Below, one piece after another: positions 17,526-26,062 of a stretch of DNA of 64,000 bases. Each line of letters begins with the position of its first letter. Position 1 is the stretch's first letter. Made by a program: the position numbers and the translations under genes. The stretch is from positions 39,925-103,924 of the forward strand of contig CAVOWQ010000019.1 in the NCBI GenBank assembly GCA_963700195.1. The letters run 5' to 3'. The notes below the pieces were generated by a model, which searched no databases, was not told the origin of the DNA, and was given only the letters and a program-made list of their open reading frames with translations. The DNA comes from AP-15 sp963700195 (lineage in GTDB: Bacteria > Pseudomonadota > Alphaproteobacteria > ATCC43930 > CGMCC-115725).

Positions 17526-18326
17526 ATGAGCTTTGCAAAATGGTCCGCTGCCGCGTTGCTCATATATCTTGCGACCGGACCAGCTCCGTCAAACGCGCAG
17601 ACGAACGATGGGCCATCGGTTCAAATCGAATCAACTTCGTTCATTGTCGGTATCGGCGGGCAGGGCGGGGACGGTGAGCTCTTTCTGCCGAACCTTGGGA
17701 CCAATTGTTCCTATCCGTTCAACATCAGCGGCTTTGGTGCCGGCATTCAGGTCGGCGTGTCGAGAATCTCCGCGTCGGGCCCGGTCAAGAACCTGACGAA
17801 AGTCGAGGATTTAGAGGGGACCTACAGCTCAACCCAGGGTGAAGCCACCCTAATTGCCGGCCGTGGCAGTATGTCGCTGAAAAACAATGCCAACAATGTG
17901 ACGCTCGATCTTGCTTCGCAGACGACCGGCATCGGGCTTGGTGTTTCCGGGCAGGGCCTGACGATCAATATGCCCGAGCCGCCGGTGAATGCGCCGCGTG
18001 TCTATGTGCTGGAGTTCGGCTTCAACAAGGATTTTGTCAACGCGGACAGCCGCAAAGCACTGAACGAGCTGATGGAGGCGTGGAAATGCCGCTACGTTAA
18101 GATCGACGTGGCGGGGCATACCGACACAGTTGGAAAAGAGTCCGACAACCTCAACTTGGCGGAGTTACGGGCGCAGGCGGTGCGCAATTACATCGCGGGT
18201 GCCGGTGTCGTTCCCGCTCGCATCACGACGCATGTCGCGGGGGAAAGCGACCTGCAGGTGCCGACGGCTAACGGCATCCGCTTACGCAGTAACCGCGTGG
18301 CGATCGTGACGATTCGTCCGATGTGA
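17526..18326 (+). CDS. OmpA-family periplasmic/outer-membrane protein
   Basis: About 266 residues. A signal peptide (SAAALLIYLATGPAPSNAQ) is followed by a beta-rich region rich in Gly and Asn (about 30-150). The C-terminal OmpA-like peptidoglycan-binding domain (about 155-264) shows VAGHTDTVGKESDN, LAELRAQAVRNYI and LRSNRVAIV. ATG 17526 is preferred to GTG 17517 because aaaggtga lies at the right distance. The middle domain resembles lipid-binding YSC84-type sequences (glycine-rich, no cysteines), but I am not sure. It lies on the opposite strand inside the mdh-suc block, so it is transcribed independently. Confidence 0.85.
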   Translation: MSFAKWSAAALLIYLATGPAPSNAQTNDGPSVQIESTSFIVGIGGQGGDGELFLPNLGTNCSYPFNISGFGAGIQVGVSRISASGPVKNLTKVEDLEGTYSSTQGEATLIAGRGSMSLKNNANNVTLDLASQTTGIGLGVSGQGLTINMPEPPVNAPRVYVLEFGFNKDFVNADSRKALNELMEAWKCRYVKIDVAGHTDTVGKESDNLNLAELRAQAVRNYIAGAGVVPARITTHVAGESDLQVPTANGIRLRSNRVAIVTIRPM

Positions 18327-18393
18327 AACCGCGGCGAAACTCGGAAGTCGGGAATTCCCCTGGCCGAGCCGATGCGGCCATGGGGAAGGCCGC

Positions 18394-19353
18394 TCAGCCA
18401 GCTACGCGCATGTTCTTGACGACCCCGATCAACTCGCGGACAGCGCCGACGGACTTGTCGAAGGCTGCCTTTTCTTCGGGGTCGAAGGAAATCTCGACGA
18501 TGCGTTCGACTCCACCGGCGCCGATTACAACCGGGACCCCGACGTAGAGGTCCTTGACCCCGTACTGCCCGTCGAGCCATGCCGCGCAGGGCAGGACGCG
18601 TTTTTTGTCGCGCAGATACGCTTCGGCCATCTGGATCGCCGAGCTAGCGGGGGCGTAGAAGGCCGAACCGGTCTTCAACAGCCCGACGATCTCGCCGCCG
18701 CCATCGCGGGTGCGCTGGACGATTTTCTCGAGCCGCTCCTGCGTCGTCCATCCCATCTTGACCAGGTCCGGCAACGGGATCCCGGCAACCGTCGAATAGC
18801 GCACCAGCGGCACCATCGTGTCGCCATGGCCACCGAGCACGAAGGCGGTGACGTCCTCGACCGAAACCCCGAACTCCTGCGCGAGGAAATAGCGGAACCG
18901 GGCGCTGTCGAGGATGCCGGCCATGCCGACGACGCGCTGCGGCGGCAACCCGCAGGCCTCGCGCATGACCCACACCATGACGTCGAGCGGGTTGGTGATG
19001 GTGATCACGAAAGCCTGCGGGCAGTGCTTTTTGATCGCCGCGCCGACCGTCTTGACGATCCCGGCATTGACCCCGATCAGGTCGTCGCGGCTCATCCCCG
19101 GCTTGCGCGGGATGCCGGCGGTGACGATCACGACATCGGCGCCCGCGATGTCGGCATAGTCGTTGGAGCCGCCGATAACGGCATCATACCCTTCGATCGC
19201 CGAGCCCTGGACGATGTCGAGCGCTTTGCCTTGCGGCACACCCTCGACGACATCGACGAGAACGACATCGCCGAGCTCTTTGAGCCCGGCGAGAAGCGCC
19301 AGAGTGCCGCCGATCTGCCCCGCGCCGATCAGCGCGATCTTGCTGCGTGCCAT
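18394..19353 (-). CDS. mdh: Malate dehydrogenase
   Basis: A 319-residue NAD-dependent LDH-like malate dehydrogenase. The Rossmann motif GAGQIG is at 10-15 with Asp34 selecting NAD. The substrate arginines are in PRKPGMSRDD (R83, R89) and near R153. Catalytic His176 is in GGHGDTMVP. It converts malate and oxaloacetate in the TCA cycle and forms the first gene of the mdh-sucCDAB-lpdA arrangement usual in alphaproteobacteria, here interrupted by the plus-strand OmpA gene. Confidence 0.97.
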   Translation of the reverse strand: MARSKIALIGAGQIGGTLALLAGLKELGDVVLVDVVEGVPQGKALDIVQGSAIEGYDAVIGGSNDYADIAGADVVIVTAGIPRKPGMSRDDLIGVNAGIVKTVGAAIKKHCPQAFVITITNPLDVMVWVMREACGLPPQRVVGMAGILDSARFRYFLAQEFGVSVEDVTAFVLGGHGDTMVPLVRYSTVAGIPLPDLVKMGWTTQERLEKIVQRTRDGGGEIVGLLKTGSAFYAPASSAIQMAEAYLRDKKRVLPCAAWLDGQYGVKDLYVGVPVVIGAGGVERIVEISFDPEEKAAFDKSVGAVRELIGVVKNMRVAG

Positions 19354-19385
19354 GCCAATGCCTTTCGTCTGCAGCTCCCGGTTTG

Positions 19386-19424
19386 CCCCTCCGCCCCCAA
19401 GGGCCCCAAGGGCGGAGAGGGGGG
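19386..19424. repeat. GC-rich hairpin between dienelactone hydrolase and mdh
   Basis: CCCCTCCGCCC and GGGCGGAGAGGGG pair across a short spacer. It could terminate transcription of the hydrolase gene ahead of mdh, or be a shortened palindromic repeat. No T-tract. Confidence 0.5.
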
Positions 19425-19457
19425 TATTCTGGCTGCGGGTTTCATCTTAAGCGGGTT

Positions 19458-20236
19458 TCACGATTTCAGATGCTTGTCGAAGAACGCCACGCCATCCTTC
19501 CACAGCTCCGCTGCGGGGCCCTCGCGATAGCTCGGCCGGTAATCGGCGAGGAAAGCATGCCCGGCGTTCTTGTAGACTTTGATCGTGACGTCCTTGCCGG
19601 CGCGTTGCGCGCGACTGCGCAGCTCCTCCGACAGCGCCACCGTCGGGTTCTGGTCCTCCTCGCCGAAGACCGCGAATAGCGGGCAATGCAGGCGGTCGAT
19701 CATGTTGAGGATCGGCGTCGGGCGCTCCGGTGTCGTCTCGGCATCCGGTGTCGCGCGATCGATAAATCCGCCCCAGCAATCGACCGCCGCATCGACCTTG
19801 GTGCTGCTGCACGCGAACAGCAGGGTCTGCCGGCCACCCGAGCAGAACCCGATGACGCCGATCTTGCCGGTCGCGCCGGGAAGCGCGCGCAGATGATCGG
19901 CCGCCGCCTCGAGATCCTGCACCGCCTCGGCATCCGACTTACCAAACATAACCGGGAAGACGGTGTTGATGTCGTTCGGATCGGATGGCCCGCCCTTGCG
20001 GGAATAGAGGTCAGGCGCCACGGCATTGTAGCCGATATTGGCAAAGCGCCGGGCGATGTCGCGGATGTGCTCGACGAGCCCGAAGGCTTCATGGATGACG
20101 ATGATGCCGGGATTACGCCCGGACTGGCTCGGTTGGGCGAGGTAGCCCTTTATCGTGTCGCCGCCGCTCTTCGAATTCGATGTTTTCGCCGCGCACACGG
20201 CTGAGATCGGTCACCGCACCCGGGTATATTCGCCAT
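19458..20236 (-). CDS. Dienelactone hydrolase family protein, N-terminus frame-split
   Basis: An alpha/beta hydrolase of the DLH family. The nucleophile is Cys in GFCSGG and the catalytic His is in AGHAFLADYRP, with Asp expected in GEEDQNP. The main frame starts only at about residue 23. The start is set at ATG 20236 because a perfect aaggagg lies 6 bases upstream. From there two one-base removals (near 20218 and 20169) restore MANIPG-AVTDLSRVRGENIEFE-SGGDTIKGYLAQP, the usual N-terminus; total 258 residues. Without repair an alternative start at 20198 gives 246 residues and lacks a ribosome site. Probable role: hydrolysis of a lactone or ester; substrate unknown. Confidence 0.8.
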
Positions 20237-20241
20237 GCGAC

Positions 20242-20248
20242 CCTCCTT
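20242..20248 (-). promoter_or_regulatory. Consensus Shine-Dalgarno that fixes the hydrolase start
   Basis: The minus strand reads aaggagg here, five to six bases before the ATG at 20236. No comparable site precedes the ATG/GTG codons further in, which is why the longer frame-repaired reading is favoured. Confidence 0.75.
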
Positions 20249-20362
20249 GAAACGAGATCCGCAGGTTAACACCAATCTTCGGGCAGCGTGAAGGCGGCCC
20301 TCGCTGCTCGACGCTAGATGCTGTTATGATGGCTGCCATCGTCTTCGGGAGGAGGTTCGAGC

Positions 20363-20876
20363 ATGACCATCGAGCAGACGGCATTGAAGGAAAAGCCGGC
20401 CCAGGCACAGCCGGCAATGAAGCTCGCGGTGGCGAGCGCAAAGACGCCGCAATTCGTCAAGGGCCGGCGTGACTTCTTCAAGTACCGCGACCTTGGCGTC
20501 ACCAAGGCGACCGACGGGCTGGATGCGGGCGCAGGTTACATCTGCCCTCACCGGAATGACCCAGCCGACCGGCTGGCACTACCACGTGTGCGAGGGACAG
20601 TTCGTCTACACGCTCAAAGGCTGGGTCGAGCTGGAATTCGAGGACGGCACGAATTGCCGGCTGGAGGCCGGCGACTCGGTTTTCATCCCCGGCGGCATGC
20701 TCCACCAGGAGAACCGCACCTCGGACGACCTCGAGATACTCGAAGTGTCGGTGCCCGCGGACATGGGCACCGTCGCGGTCGACCCGCCGGCAAGAGCGGA
20801 CGAACGGCGGATAATCCCCGCAAACCGCTTGCAGGAGGCCGCCGATCGCTTATCATCGGCGGCCAAGCGGGTGTAG
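20363..20876 (+). CDS. Cupin-domain protein, frame-split, 3' end shared with tRNA-Gly
   Basis: The first frame reads MTIEQTALKEKPAQAQPAMK and on through FFKYRDLGVTKATDG. The second carries the cupin barrel: GWHYHVCEGQFVYTLKG with the two metal-binding His, then GDSVFIPGGMLHQE with a third. One extra g in the run at 20516-20518 explains the change of frame, and removing it gives 170 residues. The barrel is of the small single-domain type that often binds a divalent metal. The final codons and TAG stop lie within the first ten bases of tRNA-Gly. Function unknown. Confidence 0.75.
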
Positions 20877-20940
20877 CTCAATGGCAGAGCAGGAGCTTCC
20901 CAAGCTTCTGACGAGGGTTCGATTCCCTTCACCCGCTCCA
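20867..20940 (+). tRNA. tRNA-Gly (anticodon CCC)
   Basis: Acceptor arms GCGGGTG (20867-20873) and CACCCGC (20930-20936) pair fully, with discriminator T and encoded CCA. The D-arm is gctcaatggcagagc. The anticodon stem ggagc/gcttc holds the loop ttcccaa, giving CCC, and the T-arm is gggttcgattccc. Its 5' end overlaps the cupin stop codon. Confidence 0.95.
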
Positions 20941-20956
20941 GCCTGAGCTTCCGGAG

Positions 20957-20979
20957 ATGGCCGGATCAAGTCCGGCCAT
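20957..20979. repeat. Short family B palindrome
   Basis: ATGGCCGGA and TCCGGCCAT flank the five-base loop tcaag. It lies right after the tRNA and supplies the last codons of the convergent phosphoesterase gene. On the plus strand it could also help end the tRNA transcript. Confidence 0.8.
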
Positions 20980-21784
20980 GACGATCAAAGTTCCATCGCT
21001 CGCCAAGGAGCGCGTAACGTGCGGTTTCGGCATCGGCAAAGTCTCTCCCGGCGAAGGCGCGGACCGTGCAGGTTACGGCAGTGGGCTCGATGTAGAGCAG
21101 GTTGTAGGAATTCGGTTCGCCGCGAAGCCGGGTCGAGATGGCGGTTCCGGCTTGGACGAACAGGATCGAGCCGTTGCTGACGAGGTCGCTGCCGGGCAAG
21201 TCGCCGCTGTAGGCGCGGTGGTAATGGCCTGAGAGCACCATCCGGACACCGGCCTCGGTCAGCGCTCTGCGCACCATCGCAGCCCGGCCGACCGGAGCCA
21301 GATCGCCCGCCGTGACGGGTACCGCCAACGGATGGTGCATCGCCAAAATCCTCAGCCGGTTCGCCGGCACTTCCGCGAAGACCGATTTGATCGCGGCGGT
21401 CTGCCCGTACGAAATTCGTCCGTTCGAGAAGGCTGCCGAGCGGGCGGTATTGAGGCCCAAAAGCGCGATCCCGTCATCGGCGAAAAATGGCTGCAGCTCG
21501 TCGCAGATGTAGCGGCGGTAGCGGGCGAGCCGTCCGACAAAGCGCTCGATGATATCGTAGAGCGGAACATCGTGGTTGCCGGGGATGACGATGACCGGCC
21601 GGGGCAATCTCTCGAGAAACGCGCGGGCGGCGGCGAACTGCCGATGGCGGGCACGCTGTGTCAGATCGCCGGTGACGACGACGATGTCCGGCTTCGCCTC
21701 CGATATGTCGGCCAGCAAGCGCTCGGCCGCGGTTTCGTCGTGCCGCCCGAAATGCAGATCCGAGATATGGGCAATCGTTCTCAC
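20966..21784 (-). CDS. Metallophosphoesterase
   Basis: A 272-residue calcineurin-like phosphoesterase. All metal motifs are present: DLHFGRHD near residue 9, GDLTQR near 39, GNHD near 69, and further histidines in MHHPLA and GHYHRAY. The family includes cyclic-nucleotide phosphodiesterases (CpdA-like) and DNA/lipid phosphatases, so the substrate is open. The last residues (NFDRHGRT) come from a palindromic repeat that overlaps the 3' end. The start lies 2 bases from the GST stop, suggesting co-transcription. Confidence 0.88.
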   Translation of the reverse strand: MRTIAHISDLHFGRHDETAAERLLADISEAKPDIVVVTGDLTQRARHRQFAAARAFLERLPRPVIVIPGNHDVPLYDIIERFVGRLARYRRYICDELQPFFADDGIALLGLNTARSAAFSNGRISYGQTAAIKSVFAEVPANRLRILAMHHPLAVPVTAGDLAPVGRAAMVRRALTEAGVRMVLSGHYHRAYSGDLPGSDLVSNGSILFVQAGTAISTRLRGEPNSYNLLYIEPTAVTCTVRAFAGRDFADAETARYALLGERWNFDRHGRT

Positions 21785-21785
21785 A

Positions 21786-22370
21786 CTATTGCGGCAGGGC
21801 GTACCCGATCGCGCTTTCGATCTCGATGGTCCGCCGCACCGCCGGTCGCGCCATCATCCGTTCGTAATGAGCCGACAGGCCGGGGAAGTCGCCGAGGTTC
21901 GGCTTCCGCGAATTCACAAAGCGCCAATAGAGCCGAAAGAGATGGATATCGGCGATCGAATAGCGCCCGACTGTCCATTCGCTCCCGGCCAATCGTTGCT
22001 CGGCGATGCCGAACACCTCCCGCCAGCGCTCGGGACCGATGCGCCGGGCCGGGTGGATCGTCGATGCGATGAACGACATCCACGATATCGCATGCGCCTC
22101 GGCTTCGAGGCCGCCCGCGGGCCACAGCCCGGCCTCGGGAAAGCGTTTGGCAAGGTAATAGAGGATCGCCGCGACTTCGGTCAGCGGCCGGCCGTCGATC
22201 ATTAACGTCGGCACTTTGGCTTCAGGATTGACGGCAAGGTACTCGGGTTGGTGCTGCTCACCCTTGGCGAGCGACACCAACCGGCGCTCGAAATCGGCGC
22301 CGATTTCGTGCAACGCAATGTGCACGGCCATCGAACTCGACCCGGGTGAGAAATACAGCGTCAGCATCAA
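21786..22370 (-). CDS. Glutathione S-transferase family protein
   Basis: A 194-residue two-domain GST. The thioredoxin-like N-terminal domain (1-78) has the glutathione-binding PSxxE-type segment (AKVPTLMIDGRPLTEVAAIL). The all-helical C-terminal domain contains YSIADIHLFRLYW with the conserved N-capping Asp. The catalytic position falls in SPGSSSMAVHIAL, where a Ser replaces the Cys of beta-class enzymes. Either of two adjacent Met codons could start it. Likely detoxification or an unknown thiol reaction. Confidence 0.9.
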   Translation of the reverse strand: MMLTLYFSPGSSSMAVHIALHEIGADFERRLVSLAKGEQHQPEYLAVNPEAKVPTLMIDGRPLTEVAAILYYLAKRFPEAGLWPAGGLEAEAHAISWMSFIASTIHPARRIGPERWREVFGIAEQRLAGSEWTVGRYSIADIHLFRLYWRFVNSRKPNLGDFPGLSAHYERMMARPAVRRTIEIESAIGYALPQ

Positions 22371-22391
22371 AACTCCCCTTATGGTGCGACC

Positions 22392-23495
22392 TCAGCTCCC
22401 GACGGCCGTCGTTAGCTTCATAAAGCCGTCCATTGCGGCGGGATCGGTCCAGCGCAACACGGCGACGACATCGTTCTGCGGATCAATCCACGTCAAATTA
22501 CCACCGGCGCCGCGGGCGTAGTAGCTCCGCTCCGAGGCGCTCGCATAAAGCGCGCGCCCAGTGTTGAGCCACCACAGGTAACCGTAATTGGCGTAGAGTG
22601 GGCAAGGGTCGAGCATCCGTTCGATCCAGGCTTCCGATAAGATGCGGCGGCTGCCCCAAACTCCGCGGCGCAATAGCAGCATACCGATCCGCGCCTGGTC
22701 TCGGGCACTGATGAAAACCCCGCCGCCCCAATGCCCGCCGCCCGACACCGACTGCACCCGTCGGCCGTCGATCTCGACATAGGAGTTGCGATAGCCGAGC
22801 CATTCCCACTCCGGCGAAGCGCCGATCGGGTCCATGACCAATTCGCGGAACACCTCGGGGAGTGGCCGGCGCCAGACCCGCAGCAGCGCAAGGCTCAGCC
22901 GGTTGACCCGAACGTCGTTGTATTCCCAGAATTCGCCAGGCGCCCGGAGATCGCGGTGGCTGCCCTTGGGCGCCGTGCTCGGGCGACCGCCGACCACGCG
23001 GTTGCGGTCGATCTGGTCGGGCTTGTCCCACAGCACCCCTTCCCATTCCGAGGTTTGCTGTAAGAGGTGGTGCCAGGTGATCGCGTCGTTGTGCGGCGGA
23101 TCGAAACCGCCGTCGTCGGCCCTGACGCGGACCCTCTCATGCGAATCGCCGATCAGACCGCGATCCCAGGCGAGACCGGCAAGGATCGAGAGATAGCTCT
23201 TGGCGACGCTGAAGGTCATATCCACCCGCGTCGTATCGCCCCATTCGGCGACGACGAGCCCGTTGCGCAGCAGGAGACCATTTGGGCCGCCGCGCCGACG
23301 CACCGGCCCGAGGGTCTCGTTCCAGGGCGGGCGCTCGGCGAAGTCGCTAGCCACCATCCGGGCGAGATCTCGGCTCCACGGTGTTTCATGTTCACTCGCA
23401 TGTTGCGCAGCGGCGATGGCGTTGGCGTCCAGCACGGTTTTGCCGGGTGTCGCGCGTTTCCAGGGAGCGGGGTCGGGCGGAGGGAAATAGGTCAT
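22392..23495 (-). CDS. Serine hydrolase, beta-lactamase/esterase (class C-like) family
   Basis: A 367-residue protein of the penicillin-binding/EstB-like hydrolase fold. The nucleophile is in SVAKSYLS (SxxK, near 147) and the second motif is YNDVRVN (YxN, near 212). The protein lacks an obvious signal peptide, so it is likely cytoplasmic and an esterase rather than a beta-lactamase. Its downstream neighbour is the GST gene, 21 bases away. Confidence 0.85.
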   Translation of the reverse strand: MTYFPPPDPAPWKRATPGKTVLDANAIAAAQHASEHETPWSRDLARMVASDFAERPPWNETLGPVRRRGGPNGLLLRNGLVVAEWGDTTRVDMTFSVAKSYLSILAGLAWDRGLIGDSHERVRVRADDGGFDPPHNDAITWHHLLQQTSEWEGVLWDKPDQIDRNRVVGGRPSTAPKGSHRDLRAPGEFWEYNDVRVNRLSLALLRVWRRPLPEVFRELVMDPIGASPEWEWLGYRNSYVEIDGRRVQSVSGGGHWGGGVFISARDQARIGMLLLRRGVWGSRRILSEAWIERMLDPCPLYANYGYLWWLNTGRALYASASERSYYARGAGGNLTWIDPQNDVVAVLRWTDPAAMDGFMKLTTAVGS

Positions 23496-23638
23496 CGGAA
23501 CTCGGTCTTGCTCACCGGGGTTGACTTTCGATGCATCGGCACGATGTCGTGAGACGTGCGGCCGTGCCGCTATATACTGGCTATTTGGCGGAAAAGCTTG
23601 CTAGACTAGTCTTCCGCCGCCGCTTCGAGGTCGTCGCA

Positions 23639-23899
23639 ATGGGTTCCTTCAGCTTGATGCACTGGATCGTGGTCTTGGCCATTATCCTCATTCTGTTCGG
23701 TGCCGGGAAGCTGCCCCGGGTGATGGGCGATTTCGCCAAGGGCATCAAGGCCTTCAAGGCTGGAATGAAGGACGAGGAGGACGAAGCCGAAGCAACGGCG
23801 CCGCCGGCCCAGGTGTCGCCTCCCGCGGCTGCCAACGCTTCGGTGGCTCCGGCCGCCAGCGTTGCGGATCACGCGCGCGAGCCGGCCAAGACCGCATAG
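23639..23899 (+). CDS. tatA: Twin-arginine translocase subunit TatA
   Basis: An 86-residue protein: one N-terminal membrane helix (WIVVLAIILILFGAG), the FGAGKLP hinge, an amphipathic helix (DFAKGIKAFKAGMKDEE) and a charged, Ala/Pro-rich tail. This is the pore-forming Tat subunit in the inner membrane. The ATG at 23639 is chosen because it begins the canonical MGSFSLMHW; an upstream in-frame start would add 36 unrelated residues. tatB and tatC do not follow here; a SET-domain gene does. Confidence 0.95.
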   Translation: MGSFSLMHWIVVLAIILILFGAGKLPRVMGDFAKGIKAFKAGMKDEEDEAEATAPPAQVSPPAAANASVAPAASVADHAREPAKTA

Positions 23900-23910
23900 G
23901 TCTCAACGTC

Positions 23911-24324
23911 TTGCACGATGCGGCGGCAAGCGGCCGCATCTTGCCGGTCCCTAACCATCTTCTCGAAATCCTCACGAGGCCGGGGCGCGGCAGAGGGGTC
24001 TTCGCGCGCGAACCGATCGCGCCGGGGACGCTGATAGAGGCGGCGCCGGTGATCATTCTGCCGGCGGCGGACTGTCCGGCACTCGACCGCACGATCATCT
24101 ACGACTACTACTTTCACTGGGACGGCGACCCGGACGGGGAAGGTCGCGGGGCGCTGGGGCTCGGTCTTGTTACCCTATGCAACCATTCCAGCCGGCCGCT
24201 TGCACGCGTCGACCGCAATCATACCCAACTCACGCTGGACCTCATCGCGATCGCTCAGATCGAACCCGGCAAGGAGGTCACGATCGACTACAGTTGCACG
24301 TTATGGTTCAAGCCGCAGGAATGA
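23911..24324 (+). CDS. SET-domain protein (putative lysine methyltransferase)
   Basis: About 137 residues, essentially a bare SET domain. The N-terminal GRGRGVFAREPIAPGTLIE is the S-adenosylmethionine-binding start. The LCNHSSRPLARV segment matches the NHSxxPN-type motif and VTIDYS the DY motif near the C-terminus. The TTG at 23911 is taken as start; no ATG is available near it in frame. It follows tatA by 11 bases and probably shares its transcript. The target protein is unknown. Confidence 0.75.
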   Translation: MHDAAASGRILPVPNHLLEILTRPGRGRGVFAREPIAPGTLIEAAPVIILPAADCPALDRTIIYDYYFHWDGDPDGEGRGALGLGLVTLCNHSSRPLARVDRNHTQLTLDLIAIAQIEPGKEVTIDYSCTLWFKPQE

Positions 24325-24356
24325 CTGCGGGCTGCACGGGGGTCAGTACCATAGGG

Positions 24357-25997
24357 TCAGTCGGGGCGATCGAATGCGGTTAGGAAGCTCGGCAGGAAAG
24401 TTTCCATTCCCTTGGGCGGCGGGGCTTGCGGCGGGACGAGACCGACAACGTAACCCGCTGAAATAAAGGGCGCGACGAGGTCGGGGTCGCGCGACAGCAC
24501 GTGAACCGGCACGGTCCATTGCTGGAGCTCGCCGCCAACGACGGCCGGCGGCTGGTGGTCGCCGAGCAGGATGACCAGTCCGTCGCCCGCCAGATGGTTG
24601 GCGAGCCAATCGCCGAGCACGGCGAAGTCATATTTGAGGCTCTTCAAGTAGGCGGGGGCGAGCACCGTCCAGTCGGGCGGCCGGAAAATCTCTTCCCACG
24701 CAGCGGCGGGCACGGTTGCAAAGGCGCCGGCATCATGCCAATCGGCCAGATAAGGCGGCACCGGCGAAAACGGGATGTGGCTCGATACGAGCACGATCTG
24801 GGTGAATACCGGCGCCTCGGAACCGAGCGCCTCGCGTATCTCTCCGGCGCGTTCGAGCGTGAACTGATCGGGGATCGCAAACCAGCCGAAGGACGGGCCG
24901 TGATACCCGAGTTCCGCGGCATAGACGTTGCGGTCGAAACCCCAGGCTCGGGCTTCCGGAGCTGGCGTCTTTGTGCCCGGCATTATCTCGATCGCACGCC
25001 AGCCCGCGTCCTTGACGTAACCGGGCAGCAGCTTGCGGCCGGAACGGAACAGTTGGGAATAGAGAACCGGGTCGTCCATGCGGACCCCGCTGGCGAGGGT
25101 CGCATGGGCCAGCCAGGACCCGCCGCCAAAGGTCGGCGACACAAGCCGGTTCGAAGCCATCGTGTAGCCAGCTGCGCTCAGTGCCGACTCGAACTCACTG
25201 AGCGATCCCCGTAATGCGGAGCGAAATTCCGGGGTGTCGAAAACCGTCGTGCCGTAGGATTCTATGTAGACGAGATAGACGTCGCGCCGCTTGAGGCCGC
25301 CAAGATTGCTGCCGGGCGGGCCCGAGGACGCAAGCGCCGCCGGTAACGGTACCCCAGCCTCGGCTTCCATCCGCCACCCGCGTTCGAACGCTGCGGCGTG
25401 TCGGACGATGTCGCTGCCCAGCCCGATCGCGAGGGGGCGCTGCTCGGCGGGCAAGAACGATGTGACGTCGAGTGCGACGCCCAGCAACACCGCGGCGCCG
25501 ATGGCGATCGGGCGGTCGGCAAGGATGGCCAGCACCCTGCGCCATATCCAATAGGTGCCTGCGATCACCAACCAGACTGCGGCAACTAGCAGGGCGCCCG
25601 CCACGGAGGCGCTCCACAGTCCCGCCGAGTCTCGGGCGAGGCCGAAGAGCGACGGCAGATGACGGAGATCCCAGTAGAGGTTGAGGTCGCGGCCGAGCAA
25701 GCTAGGGGTGACGGCATCGGCGAGGTTGAGCAGGGCCGCCGCGACCACGAAGAGGGCCAGCACGAAGGCACAACCGCGCCGGGCAACAAAACGCGGGCTG
25801 GCCAGGGCCACCATCGCGATCAGAAAAAAGACGCCCGCCAGCTCGGCGGAGGGACGCCATTCTGCGGCTAGACGGTGCGTCACGGGGTCGCGCGCCGGAA
25901 GAAAAAGAGCGGCGAGCAGTACTACCCCAAGGATAGCTGTCAGTATCGCCCTGATCCGCGTTCGGGGTGGTGCAAGCCGCAGTGGGGCTGGTGTCAT
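24357..25997 (-). CDS. LTA-synthase-like membrane-anchored sulfatase/phosphotransferase
   Basis: A 546-residue inner-membrane protein with about five N-terminal hydrophobic segments (around 17-35, 52-70, 76-96, 130-152, 164-182). These are followed by an extracytoplasmic alkaline-phosphatase-like domain. The latter has VYIESYGTTVF at its start, SHIPFSP in the middle and VILLGDHQPP near the end, matching the metal-binding pattern of the sulfatase/LTA-synthase superfamily. It may transfer a phosphate-linked head group to a glycan or lipid. Divergent from the MoxR gene with overlapping 5' regions. Confidence 0.8.
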   Translation of the reverse strand: MTPAPLRLAPPRTRIRAILTAILGVVLLAALFLPARDPVTHRLAAEWRPSAELAGVFFLIAMVALASPRFVARRGCAFVLALFVVAAALLNLADAVTPSLLGRDLNLYWDLRHLPSLFGLARDSAGLWSASVAGALLVAAVWLVIAGTYWIWRRVLAILADRPIAIGAAVLLGVALDVTSFLPAEQRPLAIGLGSDIVRHAAAFERGWRMEAEAGVPLPAALASSGPPGSNLGGLKRRDVYLVYIESYGTTVFDTPEFRSALRGSLSEFESALSAAGYTMASNRLVSPTFGGGSWLAHATLASGVRMDDPVLYSQLFRSGRKLLPGYVKDAGWRAIEIMPGTKTPAPEARAWGFDRNVYAAELGYHGPSFGWFAIPDQFTLERAGEIREALGSEAPVFTQIVLVSSHIPFSPVPPYLADWHDAGAFATVPAAAWEEIFRPPDWTVLAPAYLKSLKYDFAVLGDWLANHLAGDGLVILLGDHQPPAVVGGELQQWTVPVHVLSRDPDLVAPFISAGYVVGLVPPQAPPPKGMETFLPSFLTAFDRPD

Positions 25998-26062
25998 CGC
26001 GTACCTCGGGCTATGTCATCATGAGTATGAGCGGCAATTCACGCGCGAGGAAAATAACCGGG

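Noticed and set aside
12208..19353. Large open frames antisense to the TCA genes
   Set aside because: All mirror the codon pattern of the real minus-strand genes and lack starts with ribosome sites.
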